A stretch of 64,000 bases of DNA, taken from positions 310,001-374,000 of the forward strand of contig CBDBVE010000009.1 of NCBI GenBank assembly GCA_965212595.1, in the 5' to 3' direction. This stretch comes from Poritiphilus sp965212595 (GTDB taxonomy: Bacteria; Bacteroidota; Bacteroidia; Flavobacteriales; Flavobacteriaceae). The position numbers were made by a program, and so were the translations under genes. The notes below the pieces were generated by a model. It searched no databases and was not told where the DNA came from. It was given only the letters and a program-made list of their open reading frames with translations. The stretch's first letter is position 1. Every line of letters begins with the position of its first letter. Shown here piece by piece: positions 8,027 through 17,077 of this stretch.

Positions 8027-8503
8027 ATGAGCGGGACATTAAATAAAGTGATGCTGATTGGGCATCTTGGAGACGAGGTTAAAATGCACTATTTCGAAGG
8101 TGGAAACTGTATCGGGCGCTTTCCTGTCGCCACCAATGAGACCTATACCAACAGGCAAAGTGGCGAAAAGGTTACAAATACAGAGTGGCATAATGTGGTA
8201 GTAAGGAACAAGGCCGCTGAAATATGCGAAAAGTATTTGAGTAAGGGTGATAAGATATACGTAGAAGGCCGTCTAAAAACAAGGCAATGGCAAGGCGAAG
8301 ATGGAAATACCCGTTATAGTACGGAAATTCACGTGCAGGATTTCACCTTTTTATCTACTAAAAAGGAAGGCCAGGTTAGCAATCAACCCCCTGGGCCTAC
8401 CCCATCATCGGGCACACCCCAGCAAAGCACCCCGCAACAGAGCACCCCGCAAGAAGTACAACCTGCAAGCGAAACCGAGCAGGATGATGACCTTCCTTTC
8501 TAA
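8027..8503 (+). CDS. ssb: Single-stranded DNA-binding protein
   Basis: OB-fold protein that coats ssDNA and recruits repair and replication enzymes. It starts MSGTLNKVMLIGHLG, and the OB fold runs to about residue 110 (KGDKIYVEGRLKTRQW). A Pro/Gln/Ser/Thr-rich linker contains near-perfect repeats of STPQQ, and the protein ends in the acidic tip DDLPF that binds partner proteins. Length 158. It is 15 bp after mutY and 21 bp before gldE, consistent with cotranscription. Confidence 0.95.
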   Translation: MSGTLNKVMLIGHLGDEVKMHYFEGGNCIGRFPVATNETYTNRQSGEKVTNTEWHNVVVRNKAAEICEKYLSKGDKIYVEGRLKTRQWQGEDGNTRYSTEIHVQDFTFLSTKKEGQVSNQPPGPTPSSGTPQQSTPQQSTPQEVQPASETEQDDDLPF

Positions 8504-8524
8504 GAGTGAAAAAATTTACAACGA

Positions 8525-9853
8525 TTGGACCCTGACCCCTTTAGTTTTTTATTGAATTTTGCGGTTCCGGATGGTGGTTTTATAGCAAAAATCATTTTCT
8601 TGCTGGTGCTTTTAGCCTGCTCTGCAGTGATTTCGGGTGCTGAGGTGGCCTTTTTTGGACTTTCTCAAACCGATATTAACGAAATTGACGAGGAAAAAAC
8701 AGTACGTGGGAGTATCGTCGTGAAATTACTGGAACGACCCAAAAAGCTACTGGCCACCATACTCATTGCCAATAACGCCATTAATATTGGCATCGTTCTT
8801 CTATTTAATACCATAGGGGACACTATTTTTTCTTCAATTAACTATAGGCTCTTGGGGTTGGTTTCTGTTCGCTTTCTACTAGAAGTGGTGGTTGCAACTT
8901 TCCTCATCTTAATGTTTGGAGAAATACTACCTAAAATTTACGCAAATAGAAACCGTAAAATGTTCACACATTTTATGGCCTATCCGCTTAAAGTCCTGGA
9001 CGTATTTTTGACTCCCCTAAGCGGGCCGATGCGCAAGGTAACCCTGCTCATGCATGAAAGGCTTGGAAGGCAAAAATCTAATCTTAGTGTTGATCATCTC
9101 TCACAGGCGCTGGAATTAACTTCTGAAGGAGACACCACCAAAGAAGAGCAGAAAATTCTAGAAGGGATTGTCTCATTTGGGAATACGGATACCAAGCAGG
9201 TGATGCGCCCGAGAATTGATATTTTTGCTCTAAGTGAAGACATGAAGTTTCCCGAAGTCTTGGAGGAGATAAGAAATCATGGTTTTTCCCGAATTCCTGT
9301 CTTTTCAGAAAATATGGACAATGTGGTTGGTGTATTATATGTAAAAGACTTGTTGCCCTATATTGACAGGAAGACTTTTAATTGGGCATCGCTGATACGA
9401 GATCCATACTTCGTCCCAGAAAACAAAAAACTAGATGACCTGCTTCTTGAATTTAAGGATAAAAAGAACCACTTGGCGGTGGTTGTTGATGAATACGGCG
9501 GAACATCCGGAATTGTTACTCTAGAAGATATCATCGAAGAGATCGTTGGAGACATTAGCGATGAGTTTGACGATGAGGACCTTATTTTCTCTAAGTTAGA
9601 TGATCATACCTATGTGTTTGAGGGAAAAACAACATTGAAGGATTTTTATCGTGTGGCGAAAATTGAAGATGAAGAAGATTTTGAAGAACAAAAAGGGGAG
9701 TCAGAAACTATCGCCGGATTCATTCTTGAGATTTCCGGAAGTTTTCCAAAACGAGGAGAAAATGTGAAGTTTAAGAACTATCAATTCACCGTTGAGAGCC
9801 TGGATAAAAAACGCTTAAAGCAAATTAAAATAACACTACCACATGCGTCTTAA
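8525..9853 (+). CDS. gldE: Gliding motility-associated protein GldE (CNNM/CBS/CorC domains)
   Basis: Integral membrane protein linked to gliding motility in flavobacteria. A CNNM (DUF21) domain with several membrane helices spans about residues 15-190 (ISGAEVAFFGLSQTDI; FGEILPKIYANRN). A CBS pair follows at about 205-330 (VMRPRIDIFAL; VVDEYGGTSGIVTLEDI), then a CorC_HlyC domain to the end. CorC-like architecture suggests a link to divalent cations, but GldE is known for supporting GldD. The TTG at 8525 gives MDPDPFSF, like orthologues. It overlaps gldD by 11 bp, so translation is probably coupled. Confidence 0.93.
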   Translation: MDPDPFSFLLNFAVPDGGFIAKIIFLLVLLACSAVISGAEVAFFGLSQTDINEIDEEKTVRGSIVVKLLERPKKLLATILIANNAINIGIVLLFNTIGDTIFSSINYRLLGLVSVRFLLEVVVATFLILMFGEILPKIYANRNRKMFTHFMAYPLKVLDVFLTPLSGPMRKVTLLMHERLGRQKSNLSVDHLSQALELTSEGDTTKEEQKILEGIVSFGNTDTKQVMRPRIDIFALSEDMKFPEVLEEIRNHGFSRIPVFSENMDNVVGVLYVKDLLPYIDRKTFNWASLIRDPYFVPENKKLDDLLLEFKDKKNHLAVVVDEYGGTSGIVTLEDIIEEIVGDISDEFDDEDLIFSKLDDHTYVFEGKTTLKDFYRVAKIEDEEDFEEQKGESETIAGFILEISGSFPKRGENVKFKNYQFTVESLDKKRLKQIKITLPHAS

Positions 9854-10397
9854 GCTGAGTTTTCTCTTCCTGATGTTAATTTGTTTCTCCTCCTGTGGAG
9901 AAAATTCAATTCCTAAACCTAAGGCGATGTTACGTCTTGAATACCCCGATGCTGACATTTCTGTTTTAAAGTCGGACTATTTTCAATTTGAGCATAATTC
10001 ATTGGCAAATTTAAAGGCAAGTGATGATGCTTCATTGACACTAGACTACCCTGCGATGAAGGGCTCGGTATTCATTACCTACAAAAAAGTAGAAGGAAAC
10101 CTGGAAAAATTGTTATCTGACGCCCAAAAGTTGTCCTATGAACACGTGGTAAAGGCTGATAACATTTTGGAGCAACCTTTTATCAACGAAGAGGATAAAG
10201 TATACGGAATGTTTTACGAAGTTAAGGGGGATGCCGCTTCTCAGGCACAATTCTATGTTACAGATAGTACCCGGAACTTCGTAACGGGCTCACTTTACTT
10301 TTATGCGAAACCCAATTACGACTCCATCTATCCCGCAGCGGTATATCTTCAGAAAGATATTCGGCGAATAATGGAAACCTTACGTTGGAAAGAATAG
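9843..10397 (+). CDS. gldD: Gliding motility lipoprotein GldD
   Basis: Lipoprotein required for gliding and type IX secretion in Flavobacterium. The N-terminus MRLKLSFLFLMLICFSSC is a signal peptide ending in a lipobox cysteine (C18). Family features follow: IPKPKAMLRLEYP, then FEHNS and LDYPAMKGSVFITY. Length 184 is typical. It overlaps the end of gldE, the gene order found throughout the family. Its exact molecular role is not established. Confidence 0.94.
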   Translation: MRLKLSFLFLMLICFSSCGENSIPKPKAMLRLEYPDADISVLKSDYFQFEHNSLANLKASDDASLTLDYPAMKGSVFITYKKVEGNLEKLLSDAQKLSYEHVVKADNILEQPFINEEDKVYGMFYEVKGDAASQAQFYVTDSTRNFVTGSLYFYAKPNYDSIYPAAVYLQKDIRRIMETLRWKE

Positions 10398-10407
10398 CTT
10401 AGTTTCT

Positions 10408-11343
10408 ATGAATAAACAGCAACTTCTCGACTGCCATAACCGAATAAAGCCTTTTATACATAAGACAGCTGTACTTCGTTCAAGACTAATAGATAAGGAG
10501 GCGGGTACGGCGGTTTTTTTTAAATGCGAGAATTTTCAGCGAATGGGCGCCTATAAAATGAGAGGGGCTACAAATGCCATTCTACTACTTTCAGAGGAAG
10601 CGCGTAAGAAGGGTGTAGTAACACATTCTTCTGGAAACTTCGCCCAGGCGCTATCCCTGGCGGCGCAAAGTCTTAAGGTAAAAGCGCATATCGTGATGCC
10701 ATCCTCAGCTCCGTCCGTAAAAAAGGCCGGCGTTTTAGAATATGGAGGGCAGATAACAATTTGTAAACCTACTTTGGAAGCCAGAAACGAAACAGCCAAA
10801 CAAATTGCCAAAGATACGGGTGCTACTTTCATACATCCATCGAATGAACCTGATGTAATCATAGGTCAAGGGACAGCTGGTTTGGAAATGATTTTAGACC
10901 ATCCTGATCTCGATTTTATTTTTGCTCCTATCGGCGGTGGCGGACTTATTGCCGGAACAGCATTGGCTGCCAATTATTTTGGCGAGAATATAAAGGTGAT
11001 TGGCGGAGAACCCTTTGAAGTGGATGATGCCTATCGATCTTTTCACAGCGGTAAAATAGAAACGAATAAGACCACGAATACTATTGCCGATGGGCTGAAA
11101 ACAGTATTAGGAGATTGTACTTTTCCAATTATTCAGAAATATGTAGCAGACATTATCAGGGTCACCGAAGAAGAAATAGTAAGCGCCATGAGGCTCATTT
11201 GGGAGCGGATGAAAATTGTTGTAGAACCTTCAAGTGCTGTTGCTTTGGCCGCCTTGCTTCGCGAAAAGTCAAGGTTTCAGGGAAAGAAAGTCGGAATTAT
11301 TATTTCTGGAGGAAATGTAGACCTTTCCAACCTTCCTTTTTGA
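10408..11343 (+). CDS. PLP-dependent serine racemase / threonine (serine) dehydratase
   Basis: Fold-type II PLP enzyme of 311 residues. The Schiff-base lysine sits in MGAYKMRGATN, the substrate-binding loop is SSGNFAQALS, and the phosphate-binding glycine loop is PIGGGGLIAGTAL. The C-terminal EPSSAVALAALL and SGGNVDLSNLPF are typical of serine racemase and short threonine dehydratases. There is no ACT domain, so feedback inhibition by isoleucine is not expected. It follows gldD by 10 bp. Racemase and dehydratase cannot be told apart from sequence alone. Confidence 0.88.
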   Translation: MNKQQLLDCHNRIKPFIHKTAVLRSRLIDKEAGTAVFFKCENFQRMGAYKMRGATNAILLLSEEARKKGVVTHSSGNFAQALSLAAQSLKVKAHIVMPSSAPSVKKAGVLEYGGQITICKPTLEARNETAKQIAKDTGATFIHPSNEPDVIIGQGTAGLEMILDHPDLDFIFAPIGGGGLIAGTALAANYFGENIKVIGGEPFEVDDAYRSFHSGKIETNKTTNTIADGLKTVLGDCTFPIIQKYVADIIRVTEEEIVSAMRLIWERMKIVVEPSSAVALAALLREKSRFQGKKVGIIISGGNVDLSNLPF

Positions 11344-11355
11344 TGTAAAAACAAC

Positions 11356-11784
11356 TTAGTCTTCTTGAGCCAGGAGCTCTTCTGCATTCGCTATACTGGA
11401 ATTAATCTGTTCTCGTAATGCTTTTACTTTTACTTCTTCCTCCTCTAACCACAGCTTTTTTTGATCTGTTAATTCCTTTCCATTGAGAATCTCGTCAGAA
11501 TCAAATCTATCTCCAAAACCAGCCATCCAATCCATCATGGATTTATGAGAAGCCTGCAAATCTTTCATTGCTTTTCCGTAAGCCATTCCGTTATTTGTTG
11601 AATCTACTTTTGGCTTTAGTTTGGACACTAATTTTGAAATTGTCCCCATTTTGGGCATTACTTCATCGTGAATGTCCATAACAAACTCCATCTGAGTGGG
11701 TTCTTCACCGACTTTTTTTTCCTCTTTACAAGCATAGATCACAAAACTAAGAATGAGGATTAAGCCAAAATATTTCAACTTCAT
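11356..11784 (-). CDS. Hypothetical lipoprotein ('viral A-type inclusion protein' family)
   Basis: From the ATG at 11784 the protein has a lipoprotein signal, MKLKYFGLILILSFVIYAC, with the cysteine at residue 19. The mature part is about 120 residues, largely helical, with DIHDEVMPKMGTISKLV and MMDWMAGFGDRFDSDEI followed by a long charged helix. Flavobacterial homologues carry the uninformative name viral A-type inclusion protein; no function is known to me. A start at 11829 would put 15 extra residues before the signal peptide. Convergent with the dehydratase gene. Confidence 0.75.
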   Translation of the reverse strand: MKLKYFGLILILSFVIYACKEEKKVGEEPTQMEFVMDIHDEVMPKMGTISKLVSKLKPKVDSTNNGMAYGKAMKDLQASHKSMMDWMAGFGDRFDSDEILNGKELTDQKKLWLEEEEVKVKALREQINSSIANAEELLAQED

Positions 11785-11873
11785 ATGATGTTTTTTTGCT
11801 GACCTCAAAATTACAAAAATAGATCGCAATTAATTCGTTAAAAAATATCACTTTTGTTAAAAATCAACTGTAC

Positions 11874-12764
11874 ATGGCTGGTGTAAACCAAAAGTGGTTG
11901 GTACTTCTTCTACTGGCCGTCATATGGGGCTCTTCCTTTATACTTATCAAGAAAGCACTTTTGGGCTTTACCCCTGTGCAGGTGGGTGGGCTCCGCATCT
12001 TTTTTGCTGCAGGGTTTCTCCTCCTTTTGGGGTTTAGAAGTTTACGAAATATTGGTAAAAAGGATTGGAAATGGATTACTTACGCAGGTTTTTTAAGCTC
12101 TTTTTTCCCTCCTTTTCTGTTTGCCCTGGCACAGACTCAAATTGACAGTGGTGTAACTTCAATTTTTAATTCTTTAGCACCTTTGTTTACAGCGCTTGTT
12201 GGGATTTTCCTTTTTGGAGCATCGGTAACATCAAGGCAAATTATGGGTGTTTTTGTGGGTTTTGGAGGCACTTTGATCCTGTTTGTCGCCGGAGCACGGC
12301 TAAACCCCGATCAAAATTATTGGTATGCAATTTTTATTCTCCTGTCTGCGCTGGGATATGCCTTTAACATTAATATCATTAAAAAGCATTTATCGCATCT
12401 GTCATCTCTTACCATTACAGCGGCAAGTTTTGGTGTGGTTTTGTTGCCGGCTCTTTTAATTCTTGCATTTTGGTCGGGCTTACCGGAAGTGAACTGGAGT
12501 TCTAAAACCTTGCATTTCTCACTGATATGTGTATTTCTACTTGCCGTTCTAGGGACCGGATTAGCCAATATCATGTTCAATAAGCTGATAAAAATTTCTA
12601 GTCCGGTATATGCTGCTTCTGTGACCTACCTTATTCCGTTAGTTGCTATCTTATGGGGCCTTTGGGATGATGAAGTTATCAATTTGATTCAGCTTTTAGG
12701 AGGGCTGGTGATTCTTCTTGGCGTCTATCTGGTGAATAAAAAAAAGAAAGCACCTCTAGGCTGA
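11874..12764 (+). CDS. EamA/DMT-family membrane permease
   Basis: A 296-residue protein with about ten transmembrane helices arranged as two EamA repeats, the first opening with LLAVIWGSSFILIKKALLGF and the second at about residue 145. Members export metabolites or amino acids; substrate unknown. The stop codon lies within the stem of the following terminator. It is a single-gene unit, divergent from the upstream lipoprotein gene. Confidence 0.88.
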   Translation: MAGVNQKWLVLLLLAVIWGSSFILIKKALLGFTPVQVGGLRIFFAAGFLLLLGFRSLRNIGKKDWKWITYAGFLSSFFPPFLFALAQTQIDSGVTSIFNSLAPLFTALVGIFLFGASVTSRQIMGVFVGFGGTLILFVAGARLNPDQNYWYAIFILLSALGYAFNINIIKKHLSHLSSLTITAASFGVVLLPALLILAFWSGLPEVNWSSKTLHFSLICVFLLAVLGTGLANIMFNKLIKISSPVYAASVTYLIPLVAILWGLWDDEVINLIQLLGGLVILLGVYLVNKKKKAPLG

Positions 12765-12774
12765 GGTGCTTTTT
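12747..12774. terminator. Bidirectional terminator between the DMT permease and the M16 pair
   Basis: Stem 12747-12756 pairs with 12763-12772 (AAAGCACCTC / GAGGTGCTTT) around a 6-nt loop, with A and T runs on either side, so it can work on both strands. It overlaps the permease stop codon. Confidence 0.88.
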
Positions 12775-12793
12775 ATCTTTTCTTTTTTATTAA

Positions 12794-14863
12794 CTATTCA
12801 AAATCGGCATCTGTAACACCTTCATTGATCTTAATCTCCTTAACGGTAAAATCAATCTTTTGAGGGCCCGCAGTTTGAGAAATAACAAAGGGGAATTTAA
12901 TGCCGGAAACCTCCTGGTAATCGCCGTAACCAATGGTACTTTGCATTTGCTGCCCCTGGGCTTCAACAGAGTTTACCTCTTGAATTTTCAGGCCGCTTTC
13001 CGTATCGTAAAAAGAAACCTTTTCATCAGAAATTTTTAGTTTATAGGCCTTCTTTCCATCTATATCTTCCACTCCCAACAAACTAATATCACTTTTAAGG
13101 TAGTTGATCTCAGGAAAGGGGGAAGATTCTTCTTTAATCTTTGTAAGCTCATCATCCGTGAGTTCTTTTCGCTGCCCTTGAGCCATCATATATCCTTTCT
13201 CTCCGTCAATAACCTGTTTTTGCATAGAATTACCTTGTACCTTCACGTCTTGCATGAATTGGTCTTTTGAAGTTTTCTTTACATCGAGTTGTAACTTCAT
13301 TCCTTGCATTTCGGCTTCAGCAACTAATGAATAAGATTCTACTCCAGATAACTTGGCTAGTCCACCAATGGCATCAATATAATTTTGTAAAACGGTTTGG
13401 GCTGTTACCCCATCAGGTACTGAAACACTATAATCAGGCTTTTCGGTCTTAGCGGCATATTTATCAAAATACCTGACAGGAATTGTCTTCCCATTGAACG
13501 ATACTTTTTCCAGATTTTCCAGCACATCACTACCCTTACCTGTAACGATAATTCTCGCATTAGCTGTTCCAAAGTATTTTTGTGCCGCCTGTTGCACATC
13601 TTCAACGGTAATGGCATTTATTCGCTCCAGGTAGGTTTTATAAAAATCCTTAGGAAGCTCTTCGGTCTCGATGTTCATTGCATAACGCGCTATGGTCTCA
13701 GGACGTTCCAGGGCGATTACAAAACCACCAACATATTGTGCTTTGGCATTTTTGAGCTCTTCCTCGGTTACAGGTTCTTTGGTGATCTTGTCAATTTCCT
13801 TAATTATTTCTACCACAGAGCTGTCTGTAACCATATTTCTCACGCTGGCGGTTGCCATAAAGCGGGCAGGAGCGTATTTGTCATTCCCAATACGGGAATA
13901 AGAACCATAGGTATAACCCTTATCTTCTCTTAAATTGAGAAAAAGCCTGGCCTGACCGCTTCCGCCAAGAATCCTATTTGCTATCAGTGCCTTGAGATAA
14001 TCTTCATCTTTCATTTTCAGGTCCACAAGATTTTGAACACTAACTTCGGACTGCACAGCATTTGGCATATCAACAAAATTTACCTGGGTGTACTGTACAT
14101 CTAAAGGCTTAGAATACGAAAAAGAAGGAGGTGAAGCCTTGGTCCAGGGTGTAAAATTATTGGTGACAAGTTCTTTGACTTCATCAAACTTTACATCTCC
14201 AATAATCACCAAATAGGCGTTTGCCGGAACAAAGTACTCGCCATAGAATTCCAGGACATCCGCTAAGGTCACATTGTTAACGGTTTCCTCTGTTGTAAAC
14301 TCTCCATAAGGATGGCCCATGCCGTATGCCAGTGCATCTTGGACCCTGTCGGCGACAGCAGATACATCCTTTTCGGAAGCCTGCAGTGCTGTAATTAATT
14401 TTGCTTTTTCCTTATCAAACTCTTCTTGTGTAAAATTGGGATTGATTGCCGCATCGGCCATTAATTCTAAGATTCTGGCGAAATACTTAGATAATGAGGC
14501 GGCAAAAGCGCTTTGTGATCCAAAATTGATCTGCGCTCCTAAAAAATCCACTTCTTCATTAAAATCGTCTTTTGAAATAGACTTTGAGCCGTTACCTAAT
14601 AAGCTACCCGTAAGCGTGGATACTCCTGCCTTATCACCTTCCAGTATAGGAGGGTTGTCTAAACTAAGCTGTATAGAAACCCTGGGCAATTTGGCGTTTT
14701 CAACGACCATAACTTTCAGGCCGTTGTTGAGTTCAAAACTTTGAGGTTCCTTTAAGTTAATCTCAGGAGAAGGTCCCGGTTCGGGCATTTTTCTCCGGTC
14801 TATTTGTGCTTGTAGCCCAAAGAAAACAAAGCATATGACAAGCGTGCTAATTAATTTTTTCAT
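12794..14863 (-). CDS. M16-family peptidase homologue, non-catalytic subunit, fused to a LolA-like domain
   Basis: A 689-residue secreted protein with signal peptide MKKLISTLVICFVFFGLQAQ. Two M16 halves span about residues 35-460. The zinc motif HxxEH is absent: where its partner has HFFEHLLFEG this protein has LTGSLLGNG, so it should not hydrolyse peptides by itself. The C-terminal 220 residues (from VLQNYIDAIGG) look like a LolA/LppX-type beta domain, with a final KFPFVISQTAGPQKI stretch. It lies 12 bp after the catalytic M16 gene and probably forms the heterodimer typical of bacterial M16B pairs. Confidence 0.85.
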   Translation of the reverse strand: MKKLISTLVICFVFFGLQAQIDRRKMPEPGPSPEINLKEPQSFELNNGLKVMVVENAKLPRVSIQLSLDNPPILEGDKAGVSTLTGSLLGNGSKSISKDDFNEEVDFLGAQINFGSQSAFAASLSKYFARILELMADAAINPNFTQEEFDKEKAKLITALQASEKDVSAVADRVQDALAYGMGHPYGEFTTEETVNNVTLADVLEFYGEYFVPANAYLVIIGDVKFDEVKELVTNNFTPWTKASPPSFSYSKPLDVQYTQVNFVDMPNAVQSEVSVQNLVDLKMKDEDYLKALIANRILGGSGQARLFLNLREDKGYTYGSYSRIGNDKYAPARFMATASVRNMVTDSSVVEIIKEIDKITKEPVTEEELKNAKAQYVGGFVIALERPETIARYAMNIETEELPKDFYKTYLERINAITVEDVQQAAQKYFGTANARIIVTGKGSDVLENLEKVSFNGKTIPVRYFDKYAAKTEKPDYSVSVPDGVTAQTVLQNYIDAIGGLAKLSGVESYSLVAEAEMQGMKLQLDVKKTSKDQFMQDVKVQGNSMQKQVIDGEKGYMMAQGQRKELTDDELTKIKEESSPFPEINYLKSDISLLGVEDIDGKKAYKLKISDEKVSFYDTESGLKIQEVNSVEAQGQQMQSTIGYGDYQEVSGIKFPFVISQTAGPQKIDFTVKEIKINEGVTDADFE

Positions 14864-14875
14864 GAATGGAAGTGT

Positions 14876-16204
14876 TTAGTTCTGTATTGTCTCTTCTGGT
14901 AGATATTCTAACTCTACTCTCTGATTTGGATTTAAGTACTTGGAGGCTACGTCCTTGATCTCCTCACGTGTAATGGAACGGTAAATTTCTATCTCATTAT
15001 TGATAAGACTGGTGTCTCCATACATCATATGATACGTACCTAAAGAATTTGCAATTCCGGCAATGCTACTATTTGCATTAACAAACTGGTTTTCAAATTT
15101 GTTCTGTAGTTTTTGAAAATCACGCTCGGAAATAAGATCGTTTTGGATCTTTACAATTTCTTCATCAATCTCTGTAATAATATCTGCGAGCGAGGTTGCC
15201 CCAACCGGGAGCGCGCCTAAGATATAAGCGCCGTAGTCTTCCTGCGAACCATTAAATGCAAAAACCTGCAAAGCCTGTTTTTGTTCGTCTACCAATTTCT
15301 TGTAAAGCTTAGAACTTTTCCCATCGCTGAGGTAGGTAGAGATCATATCAAGTACATAGGCATCTCTTTCTGTCTGAGAAGGAGTTCTATAGCCCATTAA
15401 GATGGCGGGGATCTGAATATTAGGATCGTGAAATTTGGTTTTTATGGTTGCCGTAATAGGATCTTCCTCGTATTTTTTCCTCTCAATGTCAGCTCCCTTT
15501 GGAATTGGACCAAAATAATCCTGTATCATTTTCTTGGCCTTCTCAATGTCTAAATCTCCGGCAACTACCAAAACAGCATTATTGGGGACATAAAATTTTT
15601 GGTTAAACTCCATAAAATCTTCTAAAGAAGCAGTTGCCAGATGTTCTAATGAACCAATGGTTTGCCACCGGTACGGATGTTTTTTAAACAAGTTAACGAA
15701 CATCTGCTCTCTCCAGCGGCCATAAGGTGCGTTGTCGTAACGAAGCCTGCGCTCTTCCTGTACCACTTCACTCTGGGTATCAACGCCAACTTTGTTGATA
15801 ACCGGATGCATTAAGCGTTCAGATTCTAGCCAAAGTCCAACTTCCATGCTATTAGACGGGAAGGTCTCGTAATAATAGGTTCTGTCCTGGTTCGTAGTTG
15901 CATTTCCACGTCCTCCGTTTGAAGCTACTATCTTATCCCACTCGCCTCTCTTAATGTTCTTGGTACCTTCAAACAATAGATGTTCAAAGAAATGGGCGAA
16001 TCCTGTTTTGTCCGGGTTTTCATCTTTAGCGCCCACATGGTAGAATACCGAGATGTTTACGACTGGGGCCGCATTATCCTGATGAAGAATTACGTGAAGC
16101 CCATTATCCAGGTCGTACTCTTCGTAGGCAACTTCCTGGGCGGAAAGTGTCAGACCACCGGCAATTAGTGCCATCGCCATACATAGTGTTTTTTTCATTT
16201 TCAA
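14876..16204 (-). CDS. M16-family zinc metallopeptidase, catalytic subunit
   Basis: Secreted pitrilysin-type peptidase of 442 residues with signal peptide MKMKKTLCMAMALIAGGLTLSAQ. The zinc site HFFEH is visible in TGFAHFFEHLLFEGTKN, with the third ligand Glu expected about 75 residues later (QSEVVQEERR region). The second half (EKAKKMIQDYFGPIP onward) is the substrate-binding M16_C domain. First gene of a two-gene operon with the non-catalytic partner. A possible -7 box (TATTTTTG on the minus strand) lies at 16288-16295. Likely periplasmic peptide turnover. Confidence 0.92.
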   Translation of the reverse strand: MKMKKTLCMAMALIAGGLTLSAQEVAYEEYDLDNGLHVILHQDNAAPVVNISVFYHVGAKDENPDKTGFAHFFEHLLFEGTKNIKRGEWDKIVASNGGRGNATTNQDRTYYYETFPSNSMEVGLWLESERLMHPVINKVGVDTQSEVVQEERRLRYDNAPYGRWREQMFVNLFKKHPYRWQTIGSLEHLATASLEDFMEFNQKFYVPNNAVLVVAGDLDIEKAKKMIQDYFGPIPKGADIERKKYEEDPITATIKTKFHDPNIQIPAILMGYRTPSQTERDAYVLDMISTYLSDGKSSKLYKKLVDEQKQALQVFAFNGSQEDYGAYILGALPVGATSLADIITEIDEEIVKIQNDLISERDFQKLQNKFENQFVNANSSIAGIANSLGTYHMMYGDTSLINNEIEIYRSITREEIKDVASKYLNPNQRVELEYLPEETIQN

Positions 16205-16490
16205 ATATTTAATTAGTTATTTTATTCCAAGTCAAGGACGGGACCGGGCTAAGATTTCGCCCCAAAAAATTAAGCCGCAAAATACAACAAAAATAGTGTT
16301 GGGCCGCTTGCCTTTTTTCCGTCTCTTTAAAGTGCTTCGCTTGTGCACATTACATTAGTACAAAAAGTTGCTTAGCTGTTACACGAATATAGGCCAGGAG
16401 GACAGAAAACTCGGGTTCTTTAACAAGATTTTATGGGATAATTCGACAAGATTCAGTAAATTCAAAGACACAACCTAAAAGTATTGGAAG

Positions 16491-16946
16491 ATGAGACAAT
16501 TAGCGTTGCCTATTCGTTTTGGGATTGCTACTAGTGGTTCCCTCATTGCTTATTTTTTAATTCTTTCACTTTTTGGGCTTCATACGAATGTATTTTACAG
16601 CCTCTTTAATGGCGTAATTACCGGTTTTGGGATCTATGAGGCCATAAAATATTACAGGGTTAAGGAAAAAGAAAATTTCAATTATGGCAAAGGGTTCACT
16701 GCCGGAATGACAACAGGTTTTGTTGCTACCATAATATTTACCTGCTTTTTTGCCTTGTATTCAACAGAGTTAAACAGTACTTTTTTGGCCGAACTTTCCA
16801 CGGTATTTTTTGAAGACTACAAAAACTTTGAGGGCATTGTTTTTTTCACTGTGGCGATAATGGGCTTCGCTACTACCCTGGTGCTGACACTCTCATTTAT
16901 GCAACTTTTTAAAGTGTCTAATAACCTTAAAAAGAAATCGGCTTAA
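16491..16946 (+). CDS. DUF4199 membrane protein
   Basis: A 151-residue protein with four predicted membrane helices (about 7-29, 35-50, 68-92, 118-143), the pattern FNYGKGFTAGMTTGF between helices two and three, and a Lys-rich tail. This matches DUF4199, common in Bacteroidetes and of unknown function. Single gene ahead of the rplU promoter. The 286 bp upstream (16205-16490) shows nothing else I can support. Confidence 0.78.
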   Translation: MRQLALPIRFGIATSGSLIAYFLILSLFGLHTNVFYSLFNGVITGFGIYEAIKYYRVKEKENFNYGKGFTAGMTTGFVATIIFTCFFALYSTELNSTFLAELSTVFFEDYKNFEGIVFFTVAIMGFATTLVLTLSFMQLFKVSNNLKKKSA

Positions 16947-16963
16947 TTTCGCTAGAATTCACT

Positions 16964-16992
16964 TGTCATTTCCCAATTTAGCAGTATATTTG
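16964..16992 (+). promoter_or_regulatory. Promoter of rplU-rpmA (TTG-N18-TATATTTG)
   Basis: TTG at 16964-16966 and TATATTTG at 16985-16992, separated by 18 nt, match the Bacteroidetes housekeeping consensus very well. The transcript would start near 16998, giving a leader of about 80 nt before the rplU ATG. The leader contains GCAGC-N4-GCTGC just downstream of the start, a small hairpin that might be a regulatory target of L21. Confidence 0.8.
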
Positions 16993-17077
16993 CACCCTCC
17001 TTTGCAGCCCGTGCTGCTTTGGAAAACAGGCTCTTTTGATTTGGGGCGTTTTAATTAAAAAAAATAATATACACATT

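Noticed and set aside
16205..16490. Possible small RNA or ORF in the 286-bp gap
   Set aside because: No frame above about 25 codons with a start, no terminator; left as intergenic.
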